This document shows positions 35,131-43,647 of a stretch of 64,000 nt of DNA, one piece after another. Origin of the DNA: Phycisphaeraceae bacterium (GTDB taxonomy: Bacteria; Planctomycetota; Phycisphaerae; Phycisphaerales; Phycisphaeraceae). The position numbers and the translations under genes are program-made. Below the pieces are notes generated by a model that made no database searches, was not told the DNA's origin, and saw only the letters and a list, made by a program, of their open reading frames with translations. The stretch lies in contig JADZCR010000001.1 of NCBI GenBank assembly GCA_020851465.1, forward strand, positions 485,023-549,022, read 5' to 3'. Position 1 is the first letter of the stretch; each line of letters begins with the position of its first letter.

Positions 35131-36339
35131 ATGCAATCTCACACGGGTATTCTCGAAATTTCCAATCGCACCGACGGACGTCTTCGCATCCTTGATAAGA
35201 CGTTGATCAGTTCCCCAGCCGATCCGGTTGTTCCGGCACGAATCATTGAGCGTTACCAGCTTCGTCCCGGACTGGAGATGGAGGTCGAGCTGAGTCAGGG
35301 CGGGGGCAACGGCCACCATCATCAACATCACCAACACCAGCATGGCCGGCGCGGAAGGCAACAGCCCAAGCCGATGCGTGCCAATGCCATCGCACCCAAT
35401 GCGCCTCGCGTTCAACAGGTCTTCAAAGTAGATGGCCAGCCGCCGGAAGAGTTCGCCAAGAGGCGGAAGTTTGAAGATTTAACCACCATCGACCCCTCGC
35501 CGCGGCTGACTCTTGAATACCCCGGCTGTCCGCCCTCGTGTCGGCTGATCGATCTTTTCTGTCCCATCGGCTACGGGCAGCGGGGCATGATCGTCTCGCC
35601 CCCCAAGGCCGGCAAAACCACGTTGTTGCAGAACATCGCCTTTGCGGTGCAGAAGAATCATCCGAATGTGCATGTGATCGCGTTGTTGGTCGATGAGCGG
35701 CCGGAGGAAGTCACGGATTTCCGCCGCAATGTTCCATGTGAAGTGCTCGCGTCGAGCAATGACCACACCGCCGAAAAGCATTGCGGACTGGCGATATTGA
35801 CCATCGAACGAGCCAAGCGGATGGCCGAAGCCGGCCGTGATGTGGTTGTGCTTCTCGACTCGCTGACCCGCGTCGGTCGTGCGTTCAATACGGCGCCAGG
35901 AATGTCGCAAACAGGTCGAACGCTCTCCGGCGGTCTGGACGCATCGGCACTGGCGATACCCAAGCAGCTTTTCGGCGCAGCTCGAAAGTTTGAAGAAGGC
36001 GGATCGCTGACCATCATCGCCACCGCCCTGGTTGATACCGGCAGCCGTGGAGATCAGGTGATCTTTGAAGAGTTCAAGGGTACGGGCAACATGGAGATGA
36101 TTCTCGACCGCAAAATTGCGGAGCGACGCATCTTCCCGGCAATCGATTTGGCCGCCAGCGGCACACGAAAGGAGCACCTGCTCGTGCCACCCAAAGAGTT
36201 GGAGACGATGACCGCACTGCGACGGCGGTTACTCAACATGCCGCCTGACCAGCAGGTTTCCCAACTTCTCAAAGCATTGGAGCGATTCAAGACCAACGCT
36301 GAACTTGTCGGAGCCTCTCAAAGCCCGGCCAACTCGTAA
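35131..36339 (+). CDS. rho: Transcription termination factor Rho
   Basis: Hexameric RNA helicase that terminates transcription. 402 aa. Motor parts are canonical: Walker [15 protein letters not shown], Walker [12 protein letters not shown]-loop region [20 protein letters not shown] and R-loop [10 protein letters not shown]. It starts at the cold-shock-type RNA-binding domain ([17 protein letters not shown]) and lacks the usual N-terminal helical Rho_N domain. A His/Gln/Gly/Arg-rich insertion of about 40 residues (from roughly residue 53) interrupts the RNA-binding domain. ATG at 35131 has AGGG 6 nt upstream; longer in-frame extensions upstream have no support. Confidence 0.92.
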   Translation: MQSHTGILEISNRTDGRLRILDKTLISSPADPVVPARIIERYQLRPGLEMEVELSQGGGNGHHHQHHQHQHGRRGRQQPKPMRANAIAPNAPRVQQVFKVDGQPPEEFAKRRKFEDLTTIDPSPRLTLEYPGCPPSCRLIDLFCPIGYGQRGMIVSPPKAGKTTLLQNIAFAVQKNHPNVHVIALLVDERPEEVTDFRRNVPCEVLASSNDHTAEKHCGLAILTIERAKRMAEAGRDVVVLLDSLTRVGRAFNTAPGMSQTGRTLSGGLDASALAIPKQLFGAARKFEEGGSLTIIATALVDTGSRGDQVIFEEFKGTGNMEMILDRKIAERRIFPAIDLAASGTRKEHLLVPPKELETMTALRRRLLNMPPDQQVSQLLKALERFKTNAELVGASQSPANS

Positions 36340-36376
36340 AAACGAGGCTAAGATTATCGGGGGTGGAGTGCATTTC

Positions 36377-37168
36377 ATGCTGAACAGGCGATGCCATCAA
36401 TTCCGAAACGATGCCTTCACACTTATTGAGATGCTGGTGGTTGTCTCGATCATTGCGCTGTTGATCGCCCTGTTGCTGCCGGCATTACAAAAAGCCCGCG
36501 TCACTGCGCAGGCGGTTTCCTGCGCTGCACGCGAACGGCAATTTCACGTTTGGATCGAGCAATTCCGCAGCGATACCAACTGGTATCCGGTAAACGTAAC
36601 CTGGGCGTCGAATCCAACCTACACAAAGCCCAATGGATCGGGTCAGTGGGACGGGAATTTTGTGGATGAAATGCAGGCCTACATGGGTGGCGGCGGGTCC
36701 GACCCGTATGCTGCGTCTTACTACGTCGGCACACTGGGTGACACCTCATGGACCAATTCTGCAAGAAAAAACTTCTTCCTCTGCCCCGGCATGAACTACC
36801 AGCCGCCCAGCGCTTTGGACTACGCCTACATCGTCAGTCTCAACTATATTTCCTGGGGTTGGAAACTCGATAATTACTGCATGACGTCTTTCTTTGGACT
36901 GGGTAATCTCTCAAGTCAACCCCAGCTCTGGTTTCCCAAGAAATCCGATAACTTTGGTCGTATCTCGCCTTCACAACTGGCCATGATGGGCGAAATCTAT
37001 TCCGCATCGTCTTATTTTGGATACTACTGGGTCGGTCCTTACGTTGCTCCGCATCACAACGCGAGCAATTTACTTCTAGCAGATGGTCATGTTGGCACCT
37101 TTGATCGAAAGACGATGGATGCCATGGGTGGGTCACAATTCAAGTTCTACCCAAGTGTCTGGCCGTGA
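36377..37168 (+). CDS. Prepilin-like protein with H-X9-DG motif
   Basis: Class III signal [20 protein letters not shown] then LLPALQKARVTAQAVSCAA. C-terminal HHNASNLLLADGHVGTF fits the H-X9-DG pattern. The middle is Tyr/Trp/Asn-rich and otherwise unrecognised. ATG at 36377 has GGAG 8 nt upstream; the frame overlaps the end of rho, but that part is a shadow. First of three such genes in a row behind rho on the same strand. Confidence 0.82.
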   Translation: MLNRRCHQFRNDAFTLIEMLVVVSIIALLIALLLPALQKARVTAQAVSCAARERQFHVWIEQFRSDTNWYPVNVTWASNPTYTKPNGSGQWDGNFVDEMQAYMGGGGSDPYAASYYVGTLGDTSWTNSARKNFFLCPGMNYQPPSALDYAYIVSLNYISWGWKLDNYCMTSFFGLGNLSSQPQLWFPKKSDNFGRISPSQLAMMGEIYSASSYFGYYWVGPYVAPHHNASNLLLADGHVGTFDRKTMDAMGGSQFKFYPSVWP

Positions 37169-37282
37169 TCCGTTTATGCCACGATGGAAACAGCAGAAGA
37201 TTGGAGCAGATATTTTTATTGGGTGTTGCCGCGAACCCAATGAGTTTCAATAATAGGTTGTTTAGTTCTGGAAGCTCACGTT

Positions 37283-38038
37283 ATGGCCCAACGACGTTCT
37301 GCAACCCCTGATCTGCCAGCCTTTACGCTCGTCGAGTTGCTGGTTGTCATCGCCATCGTGGCTCTGCTTATTTCCCTGCTCCTGCCCGCACTGGGAAAAG
37401 CTCGTGCCGTGGCCCACACGGTGATGTGTCAGAGCAATCTCAAGCAGATTTACATTGGCTTTGCTTCTTATGCTGCCGAGACCACCGACTACATGCCCGC
37501 GACTGTGAGCTATTCCGATATTCTCGGGAAAATGGGCTACTTTGGTGCCCCCAAGCGCTTCGGCCCCAACATCACTGCGGGAACCTATAACTTTGCGCTT
37601 GATCGCTGGCAGGTTTTCTCATGCCCTGGAGAACCAGCGGAAAAACTGGGTACCAGTGATCCAAGCTACAACGGCCGGGCTACCACCAATTTCGACAACG
37701 AGTTCATGCGCACCAGCTTTGCCTACAACTGGTCTATCTCCCAATACTATTATTGGACCCCGCGCAAAGGTTTTTCCAAGCCCAAACGCGCCCCAGATAA
37801 GGCTACCTTACTCATGGATGCCCGACTCTGGACTTATGGGTGGGATCTTTTCTATTTTGAGTGGAATGTCGATACGGCATACGGCCTGAATAACATGACG
37901 TGGTGGCATGCGTTTCATCATCCCGGCAAAAAAGCCAACATGATCTACATGGATGGCCATGTCACACAGGAACGACATTACACGGAGTCGCTCATACCAC
38001 TTTTTGTCTGGAACTGGCCTAACGGTGAATACCCTTGA
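37283..38038 (+). CDS. Prepilin-like protein
   Basis: Class III signal [20 protein letters not shown] then [22 protein letters not shown]. The C-terminal [17 protein letters not shown] is an H-X10-DG variant. 251 aa with a Trp/Tyr-rich body. Its closest relative in the window is the next gene: both share [21 protein letters not shown] and [12 protein letters not shown] segments, so the pair looks like a tandem duplication. Confidence 0.82.
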   Translation: MAQRRSATPDLPAFTLVELLVVIAIVALLISLLLPALGKARAVAHTVMCQSNLKQIYIGFASYAAETTDYMPATVSYSDILGKMGYFGAPKRFGPNITAGTYNFALDRWQVFSCPGEPAEKLGTSDPSYNGRATTNFDNEFMRTSFAYNWSISQYYYWTPRKGFSKPKRAPDKATLLMDARLWTYGWDLFYFEWNVDTAYGLNNMTWWHAFHHPGKKANMIYMDGHVTQERHYTESLIPLFVWNWPNGEYP

Positions 38039-38172
38039 GCTGACGCTTGAATTAGCCTGTTTAGGTGCTAAATTTCTCTTGGCTGGTGCCCATTTCAGGA
38101 GACGTCCGGGCAGTTGGGATAGACTCCATCTATCGGAACGTCGATAAAGAGAAAAGTGGTCGGGAGCTTTGC

Positions 38173-38964
38173 ATGTCGCTGCATGCCAATCAAAGCAAAT
38201 CCGGTCGAGCTTTTACGCTCGTCGAATTGTTGGTTGTCATCTCCATCGTAGCCGTATTGATTGCGTTGCTCCTGCCAGCGTTAAGTCAGGCGAAAGCAAT
38301 TTCGCGAGCTGCCAAGTGTGGGTCGAATCTGCGACAGATCGCAGTAGCGTTCGGCAGCTATGCGGTCGATACCGGCGACTGGATTCCCCAGACCAGCTAT
38401 TGGGATGAGATCCTCGGTGCGGGTGGTTACCTCGGCGGGCGCGGCGCGTATTTCAGCGGCGGCTCAACTACCTGGTGGGGCACCTACCGTTACCCCATCC
38501 TCGAATGCCCCGCAGAAACCCCCGAACTCATTCCTACCTCCGATCCTAACTACAACCAGAAGCCCGTCACCAACTACGGCAATGAGCTGGTCGCCAACAG
38601 CTACATGATTAACTGGAGTGTCTCTCAGTACGCCTATGGCTCACCACGTCGTGGATTTTCTAATCCGGTGCGCGGGCGTTCGATTTACTCAGGGCTGCCT
38701 ACGCCGATTCCCTCTACTTCCAAACTCACCTTTGTGATGGACATGGGCCGTGCGGTTTTTGGTTGGGCGCAGAATAACTTTGAGTGGCGGATCGATATTC
38801 TCGGCGACCAGCCGTACTACATGTACACCCCGGGATTCAACCACCCCAACAAGTCATCGGAAATGATGTACATGGATGGGCACGTGGGTGTGGTCAGATA
38901 CTGCACTCCTGGCCAGCCGAACTACGTCGATATTTGGATTTTTGGTGACTACAACAACATGTGA
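38173..38964 (+). CDS. Prepilin-like protein
   Basis: Class III signal [20 protein letters not shown] then [22 protein letters not shown]-terminal [18 protein letters not shown]. The body shares several blocks with the preceding gene ([40 protein letters not shown]). ATG at 38173 lies behind GGGAG; an upstream ATG at 38065 adds a stretch with no leader character. Confidence 0.82.
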   Translation: MSLHANQSKSGRAFTLVELLVVISIVAVLIALLLPALSQAKAISRAAKCGSNLRQIAVAFGSYAVDTGDWIPQTSYWDEILGAGGYLGGRGAYFSGGSTTWWGTYRYPILECPAETPELIPTSDPNYNQKPVTNYGNELVANSYMINWSVSQYAYGSPRRGFSNPVRGRSIYSGLPTPIPSTSKLTFVMDMGRAVFGWAQNNFEWRIDILGDQPYYMYTPGFNHPNKSSEMMYMDGHVGVVRYCTPGQPNYVDIWIFGDYNNM

Positions 38965-38994
38965 TGTGGAGCGTGCTCGTCCGCCGACACGGCA

Positions 38995-40032
38995 TTACGC
39001 GACGCTCATTGCCTTTAGCAATTCCCGTGTCACCGCAGCTGGATCGATGGCGCCACAGACTATCGACGACACCGCGATACCCTGCCCTCCCGCGCGGAGC
39101 AACTCTCCGACGCGCTCGACGGTGATCCCGCCGATTGCCAGATGCGGCAGTTTTCCCCACGCGGCATACTCTCGCAGATAGTCCGGACCGACGATGTGTT
39201 CCTTGTGTTTGGTGATCGTTGTGAACATTGGGCCGACACCGCAGTAATCCGCGCCATCGCTCAGTGCCTGCCGGGCCTGAGAAAGGTTAGACGTGCTGAC
39301 TCCGATGAGAAGTCGCCGACCGACGAGTCGTCGCGCTTCGGCACAGGGCAGGTCCGTTTGCCCCAGATGGACCCCGTCGGCTTCACCCAGCAGCGCAATA
39401 TCCGGTCGGTCGTTGACGATGACCGCGACGCCGCGCGGCCGCGCCATCGTGACGAGTTTTTTCGTACGGGTAAGCAGTTCGCTCCCTTCAAGGGATTTCT
39501 CGCGCAGTTGCAGGCAATCCGCGCCGCCAGTGATCGCGCCTTCTGCGACCGCCAGCCAATCATGACCCTTGCATAGATCCTCTGTGATCAGAACGCAGAG
39601 CTTCCATTGCTTTCGTATGCCGCTGCCCATCGCAAGATTAAGCCGTTGCTCAAGGTCATAACCTCGGTAGCGGATCGACTCGATCCGTATCGCGAAGTCA
39701 CCTGCCGTCGTCCCCAGTGTCTTGCCATACTCTTCGAGTGCTCGCAGTGCTTCACTGAGTCGTTTACCAGCAGCGAGTGCCACATCGGCCGCTGATTCAC
39801 GGGATACCTCGCGCGAGGTTTTGATCGTGGTTCCGACATCACCGGGGGTATCACGATTGGCTTCAAGAGCTGGGACCAGTTCCAGTGCTGCGGCAAGATC
39901 ATGCCTCAGCGTTTTTAGACCATCGACCAGCGCCGCATCATCGAGCAGGAAACGCGCCGCTTCCTCCATGACCCGCAAGGCTTCACGTGCCCGATTACTG
40001 TTGGCATCGAGGATGCGAAGGATATTGGGCAT
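38995..40032 (-). CDS. thiE: Thiamine phosphate synthase (ThiE) with N-terminal ThiD2-like domain
   Basis: Joins HMP-PP and thiazole phosphate to thiamine phosphate. C-terminal TIM barrel: DCLQLREKSLEG, VNDRPDIALLGEADGVHLGQTD, GVSTSN, GPMFTTITKHK and AIGGITVERV. The first 150 residues (ILDANSNRAREALRVMEEAARF...) match the extra helical domain found on some cyanobacterial and planctomycete ThiE proteins, related to ThiD2. ATG at 40032; the frame begins 18 codons earlier without support. Last gene of a minus-strand run, so possibly read with the upstream LAB_N gene. Confidence 0.88.
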   Translation of the reverse strand: MPNILRILDANSNRAREALRVMEEAARFLLDDAALVDGLKTLRHDLAAALELVPALEANRDTPGDVGTTIKTSREVSRESAADVALAAGKRLSEALRALEEYGKTLGTTAGDFAIRIESIRYRGYDLEQRLNLAMGSGIRKQWKLCVLITEDLCKGHDWLAVAEGAITGGADCLQLREKSLEGSELLTRTKKLVTMARPRGVAVIVNDRPDIALLGEADGVHLGQTDLPCAEARRLVGRRLLIGVSTSNLSQARQALSDGADYCGVGPMFTTITKHKEHIVGPDYLREYAAWGKLPHLAIGGITVERVGELLRAGGQGIAVSSIVCGAIDPAAVTRELLKAMSVA

Positions 40033-40110
40033 GGTTTGAGTCACACCTTCTCTCAGATCAAAACCGGCGATGAACGCTCGTTCCACAGTCGAGGATGAAT
40101 GATGTCACGG

Positions 40111-40821
40111 TTAATCGCCATCTCCTGGGGTGGAAGCGGTTTTAGGGCCAGCGTAAATCATCCAGAGATTTCTGGCATACACCAGCGAGCCTGCCGACTG
40201 GCCGAGGATGCCGACGATATCGCGCCGCCAGCAGAAATAGGTCAGCAGCATCACGCCGCCGATGAGGCTTCCCCACCAGAACCCAACGGGTACCACAGAT
40301 TTCCCCTTTTTTTCACTGGCGAGCCATTGGAGGATCATGCGCGACATGAAGACGAGCTGACCGATTAGGCCGAAGGTCACCCAGAAAATACCCAGCCACG
40401 AGGTGATGTTGAACAGACGGAAAAGAAAGTTTTTTCGTGCGTTTTTCTGTTGAGAGTAGATCAAATCGAAAAACTGATTCGGCGTCAGCTTGCGCAGCCC
40501 CTTATCCGTTTCGATCACGATGATGTAATCGTTATCCGCGCGCTCAATCCTGATCGTCTGGTTGCGTCCCTCGTAGGGAAAAGAGAGGGTGGCCGCTTCG
40601 GGATCAACAGCAGAGGGTTCCGTGGCGGCAAGGGTCGTTGCCGCAGGCGCAGTCGCCGTGTCAGTGGTCACGTTCTGCGCAAGTGCGATACCCACGAGTG
40701 CAAGTGAAATCAGCAGTACGGTCATCTGCGAGGCACGCCGGACTGTCGGCAGGGAACAGGCGCGGAGAAGATTTGTCTCCCTCTTTCTATGCAGCCGCGC
40801 TATCCGTTCAAACCACAGCAT
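40111..40821 (-). CDS. LAB_N (lipid-A-disaccharide synthase N-terminal domain) membrane protein
   Basis: About 236 aa. A membrane-anchored N-terminus with a hydrophobic segment (VLLISLALVGIALAQ) and an Ala/Thr-rich linker precede the LAB_N domain, which holds LGIFWVTFGLIGQLVFMSRM, ILQWLASEKKGKSVVPVGFW and SAGSLVYARNLWMIY. LAB_N proteins accompany glycosyltransferases that modify lipid A or other envelope lipids. Starts 20 bases downstream of the GT2 stop, which argues for one operon with the GT2 and GT39 genes. Confidence 0.85.
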   Translation of the reverse strand: MLWFERIARLHRKRETNLLRACSLPTVRRASQMTVLLISLALVGIALAQNVTTDTATAPAATTLAATEPSAVDPEAATLSFPYEGRNQTIRIERADNDYIIVIETDKGLRKLTPNQFFDLIYSQQKNARKNFLFRLFNITSWLGIFWVTFGLIGQLVFMSRMILQWLASEKKGKSVVPVGFWWGSLIGGVMLLTYFCWRRDIVGILGQSAGSLVYARNLWMIYAGPKTASTPGDGD

Positions 40822-40841
40822 TGATCCGAATCTCCAGAACT

Positions 40842-41609
40842 TTACGTGCTCTTTCCGGGCGATTGGGTCGTAGCGACCTCGCAAACGGGATTACGGTAAC
40901 GCTTGAGCATCCATCGCATGACGAAACAGTCGTACAGCCCGACCAACGCGCGATCCCAGATGCCATATTTCGCCACGCCGGAAACTCGCGGCCGATGATT
41001 CACCGGCATCTCGATGACGCGCGCGCCGACCATGCTCGCATACACCGGCATGAAGCGATGCATTCCCTTGAACATGAGCGGGAACTGCCTGGCGATGTCA
41101 GCCCGGACGACGCGCGTCGTGCAGCCGGTGTCACGGATATGGTCATTGAGCATGAGCCTGCGGGTGGTTCGACCGACCCAACTGGTGATCTTGCGGATGA
41201 TCGTGTCTTGTCGATTGGCGCGCAATCCCTGGGCCATGTCAGCCTCTCCGCTGCGCACCTTGGCGAGCATCGCAGGCAGGTCGGCTGGGTCGTTCTGGAG
41301 ATCGGCATCGAGTGTGGCGACGTATTTTCCCCGCGAGGCTTGAATACCGGCATACATTGCCGCGGACTGCCCCATCGCTTTATCGCGGTGTAGCACACGG
41401 ACCCATGATCGGCTTGCCGCCTGTTCCACGAGCCGCGCCATGGTCGCATCCTTTGATCCATCATCCACGATCACCAGTTCCGCGGCGATACCCGCATCAA
41501 TAATGACCTGCTGAATCTCGGCAATCAGCGGCACGACGTTGCCCTCCTCATTGTGAGCAGGGACGACGATCGAAAGCTCAGGCGCAGGGACGAGGTTCGG
41601 CTCGGTCAT
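40842..41609 (-). CDS. GT2 family glycosyltransferase (DPM1/ArnC-like)
   Basis: 255 aa. Single GT-A domain: ELSIVVPAHNEEGNV, ELVIVDDGSKDAT, the Asp-rich VATLDADLQNDPADL and the later DTGCTTRVVRADIARQ with NHRPRVSGVAKYG. The pattern is that of dolichyl/undecaprenyl-phosphate sugar transferases (DPM1, ArnC). It has no C-terminal membrane helices. Together with LAB_N downstream and GT39 upstream it probably makes a lipid-linked sugar for transfer to an envelope glycolipid. Confidence 0.9.
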   Translation of the reverse strand: MTEPNLVPAPELSIVVPAHNEEGNVVPLIAEIQQVIIDAGIAAELVIVDDGSKDATMARLVEQAASRSWVRVLHRDKAMGQSAAMYAGIQASRGKYVATLDADLQNDPADLPAMLAKVRSGEADMAQGLRANRQDTIIRKITSWVGRTTRRLMLNDHIRDTGCTTRVVRADIARQFPLMFKGMHRFMPVYASMVGARVIEMPVNHRPRVSGVAKYGIWDRALVGLYDCFVMRWMLKRYRNPVCEVATTQSPGKST

Positions 41610-41705
41610 TGGCGATGATGATAGGCAAAACGGTCTTGGTAAGACTTGTCGATCGAGACGCAGAGGACCAGACTCAAGGCTGGGCAGTGAATTAAAGATT
41701 CCATC

Positions 41706-43598
41706 TCAGGGGGTTACGGATTCCGAATCATACGGTCTGGTGCTAGGTGCCTGGACTCGATACAGCAGCAGCCCTGCCGTCGGATACCCCTGCACGATAT
41801 GGACGGAATTAAGCGTCAGCGGAGCTGTCGATGGTCCTAATAGATAGAACGACTCACCTGCCACGCGGAGTTTTTCTACTCGATCGATGGTCAGTGAAGG
41901 CAGATAGCGGCCTGCGTAAAGGATAAAGGACGCATAAGCGCGTGAACTCTCAACCGGCTCCTGTGCGTCGGTGGATGGCACCCACCAATAGACCGGCGCG
42001 CTGCCAAGGCGTTCGTGTAATTCTCTGGCCTCTTCTCGAACGGGACTGTTGCGAGCTGCGCCGCGCGAGAAGGGGACGATCAGTGCTCCCAGAAACACTG
42101 CTCCCCATAAAGCCCAGAACGTCAGCGTTTTGGCCGGCCAATGCTTGATGAGCCAGCGGGTTCCCATGGCGATGATGACTAATAAGGAACCGGTGAGCAC
42201 CAGCGCATAAATCCAGCCGGGGTCCTCGAATTGTCCGGGAGGAATACCCAGGGTTTCGAGCTTGATGTAATGCTTGAGCACCAGCGGGATGCAGAGTGTC
42301 ACGAGAATCAGCAGCGCGGTGTGAGGCCAGCGCAGAAGCCGCCAGAATCGAGCAAAGCGGCCGTGTGCGGCCAGATCGACGTATTGATTGAACACCTCTC
42401 CGATGAGTACCGCCGCTGCTGCGATCGCTGCCAGCATCGCGCCGTTGCGCAGCGGTCCGGGTACCGCCATCAGGAAAAACATGGTCATGATCGCCCATCC
42501 CCAGCCGAGGAAAAGCCGCGTGCGCACACCCGTGGATGACGTGCTGAACGGCTGGACGATGGCGCCGATGAGCCAGAGCGTCCAGGGGATAAAAGCGAGA
42601 ATCATCAGGGCATTTCGCTGGGCGATGACTTCCAGCAGTCGCGGGTAATCCAGCCAGTTGATCGGAACCCATTTCCACCAATCCATAGGCCAGGCGGAAG
42701 GATCGCGCCACGAAACGAACATGATCCAGGGGAGTGCCGTCAATGCCGCGATAAGCAGGGCCGCCAGCAGCCCCAGCACGTGATTGGTTCGTCCGGGACA
42801 AAGAAGCGTTATGAGTAAAATGGGCAGGGCAGCCGCCGCCAGCGCACCGGGGCCAAGTGACAGCACCGCAAATCCCATGATCAGTCCGCACACCGCCCAG
42901 CCGATGCCTTGGCGCGGGATCGAAGGCGTTGGTCGCAGCGGTCGCAACGCCCATAGAGCGGAAGCGATCGCCAGAACGGTCATTGCGCAGAAATAAATCG
43001 GCGGGGATGCGAGGCGGGAATAGTAGATGAGCACTGGATTGGTGGCGCAGACCATGCCCGCCACCGCAGCCGTGCGCAACCCGCCTACACTTTGGCCGGC
43101 CCAGAAGACCGAGGTGATCGTAATCAAGCCCATCAACACCGAGACAAGCCGCGCGCGAGAGATGAATTGACGAAGGCTGTCATAGTCCGTGTTGAGTTGG
43201 TCCAGCAGGACCAGATGAATCCATGTAATGCCTGGCGGTGCCTGGTACCGAGGCAGGCCGTGAAGGTGCGGCACCCACGGATCGAGGGAGTGAGATGAGA
43301 TGCCGCCGGAATCCCGTGCATTTTCGATTGAGTGCAAAGAGGTCAGGAGCGTGTAGGCCTCGTTGCGGTCAATGACCGCCGGCCGCTGAATATTGAGTAC
43401 CATCGCGGGTGCCGCCAGACTCAGGCACAGCAGCAGGAGCAGCCATGCGGCCAGTCGGTCCCTGTGTGTGGGTGGCCGTGAGCGTGCGGTGTGCGGCAGC
43501 GGTGCGGTGACACTTGGACGGCTGGGAGCAACTCCAGAGACGGCCTGATCCGTCGGAGCGGTGGAGATGGCGGGAGGGTTGTCAGTCTGTTCCGCCAC
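41706..43598 (-). CDS. GT39/ArnT-like membrane glycosyltransferase
   Basis: 630 aa polytopic protein: cytoplasmic Pro-rich start, then at least ten hydrophobic segments. The first luminal loop (PAVIDRNEAYTLLTSLHSIE) carries an acidic pair in place of the usual DE motif of ArnT/PMT-type transferases. Such enzymes move a sugar from undecaprenyl phosphate to lipids or proteins. The C-terminal soluble domain (about 500-630) is of unknown detail. Start is GTG. Upstream in the same direction as GT2 and LAB_N. Confidence 0.8.
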   Translation of the reverse strand: MAEQTDNPPAISTAPTDQAVSGVAPSRPSVTAPLPHTARSRPPTHRDRLAAWLLLLLCLSLAAPAMVLNIQRPAVIDRNEAYTLLTSLHSIENARDSGGISSHSLDPWVPHLHGLPRYQAPPGITWIHLVLLDQLNTDYDSLRQFISRARLVSVLMGLITITSVFWAGQSVGGLRTAAVAGMVCATNPVLIYYSRLASPPIYFCAMTVLAIASALWALRPLRPTPSIPRQGIGWAVCGLIMGFAVLSLGPGALAAAALPILLITLLCPGRTNHVLGLLAALLIAALTALPWIMFVSWRDPSAWPMDWWKWVPINWLDYPRLLEVIAQRNALMILAFIPWTLWLIGAIVQPFSTSSTGVRTRLFLGWGWAIMTMFFLMAVPGPLRNGAMLAAIAAAAVLIGEVFNQYVDLAAHGRFARFWRLLRWPHTALLILVTLCIPLVLKHYIKLETLGIPPGQFEDPGWIYALVLTGSLLVIIAMGTRWLIKHWPAKTLTFWALWGAVFLGALIVPFSRGAARNSPVREEARELHERLGSAPVYWWVPSTDAQEPVESSRAYASFILYAGRYLPSLTIDRVEKLRVAGESFYLLGPSTAPLTLNSVHIVQGYPTAGLLLYRVQAPSTRPYDSESVTP

Positions 43599-43647
43599 GA
43601 TGGAAGTTTAATCCGAAAGTCAAAAATTGCGCGGCGGTAAACATCAC

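Noticed and set aside
40030..40080. CTGAGA motif on the minus strand just upstream of thiE, reminiscent of a TPP riboswitch
   Set aside because: The rest of the THI element (the conserved GAACCTGAT-type block and the flanking stems) is absent.
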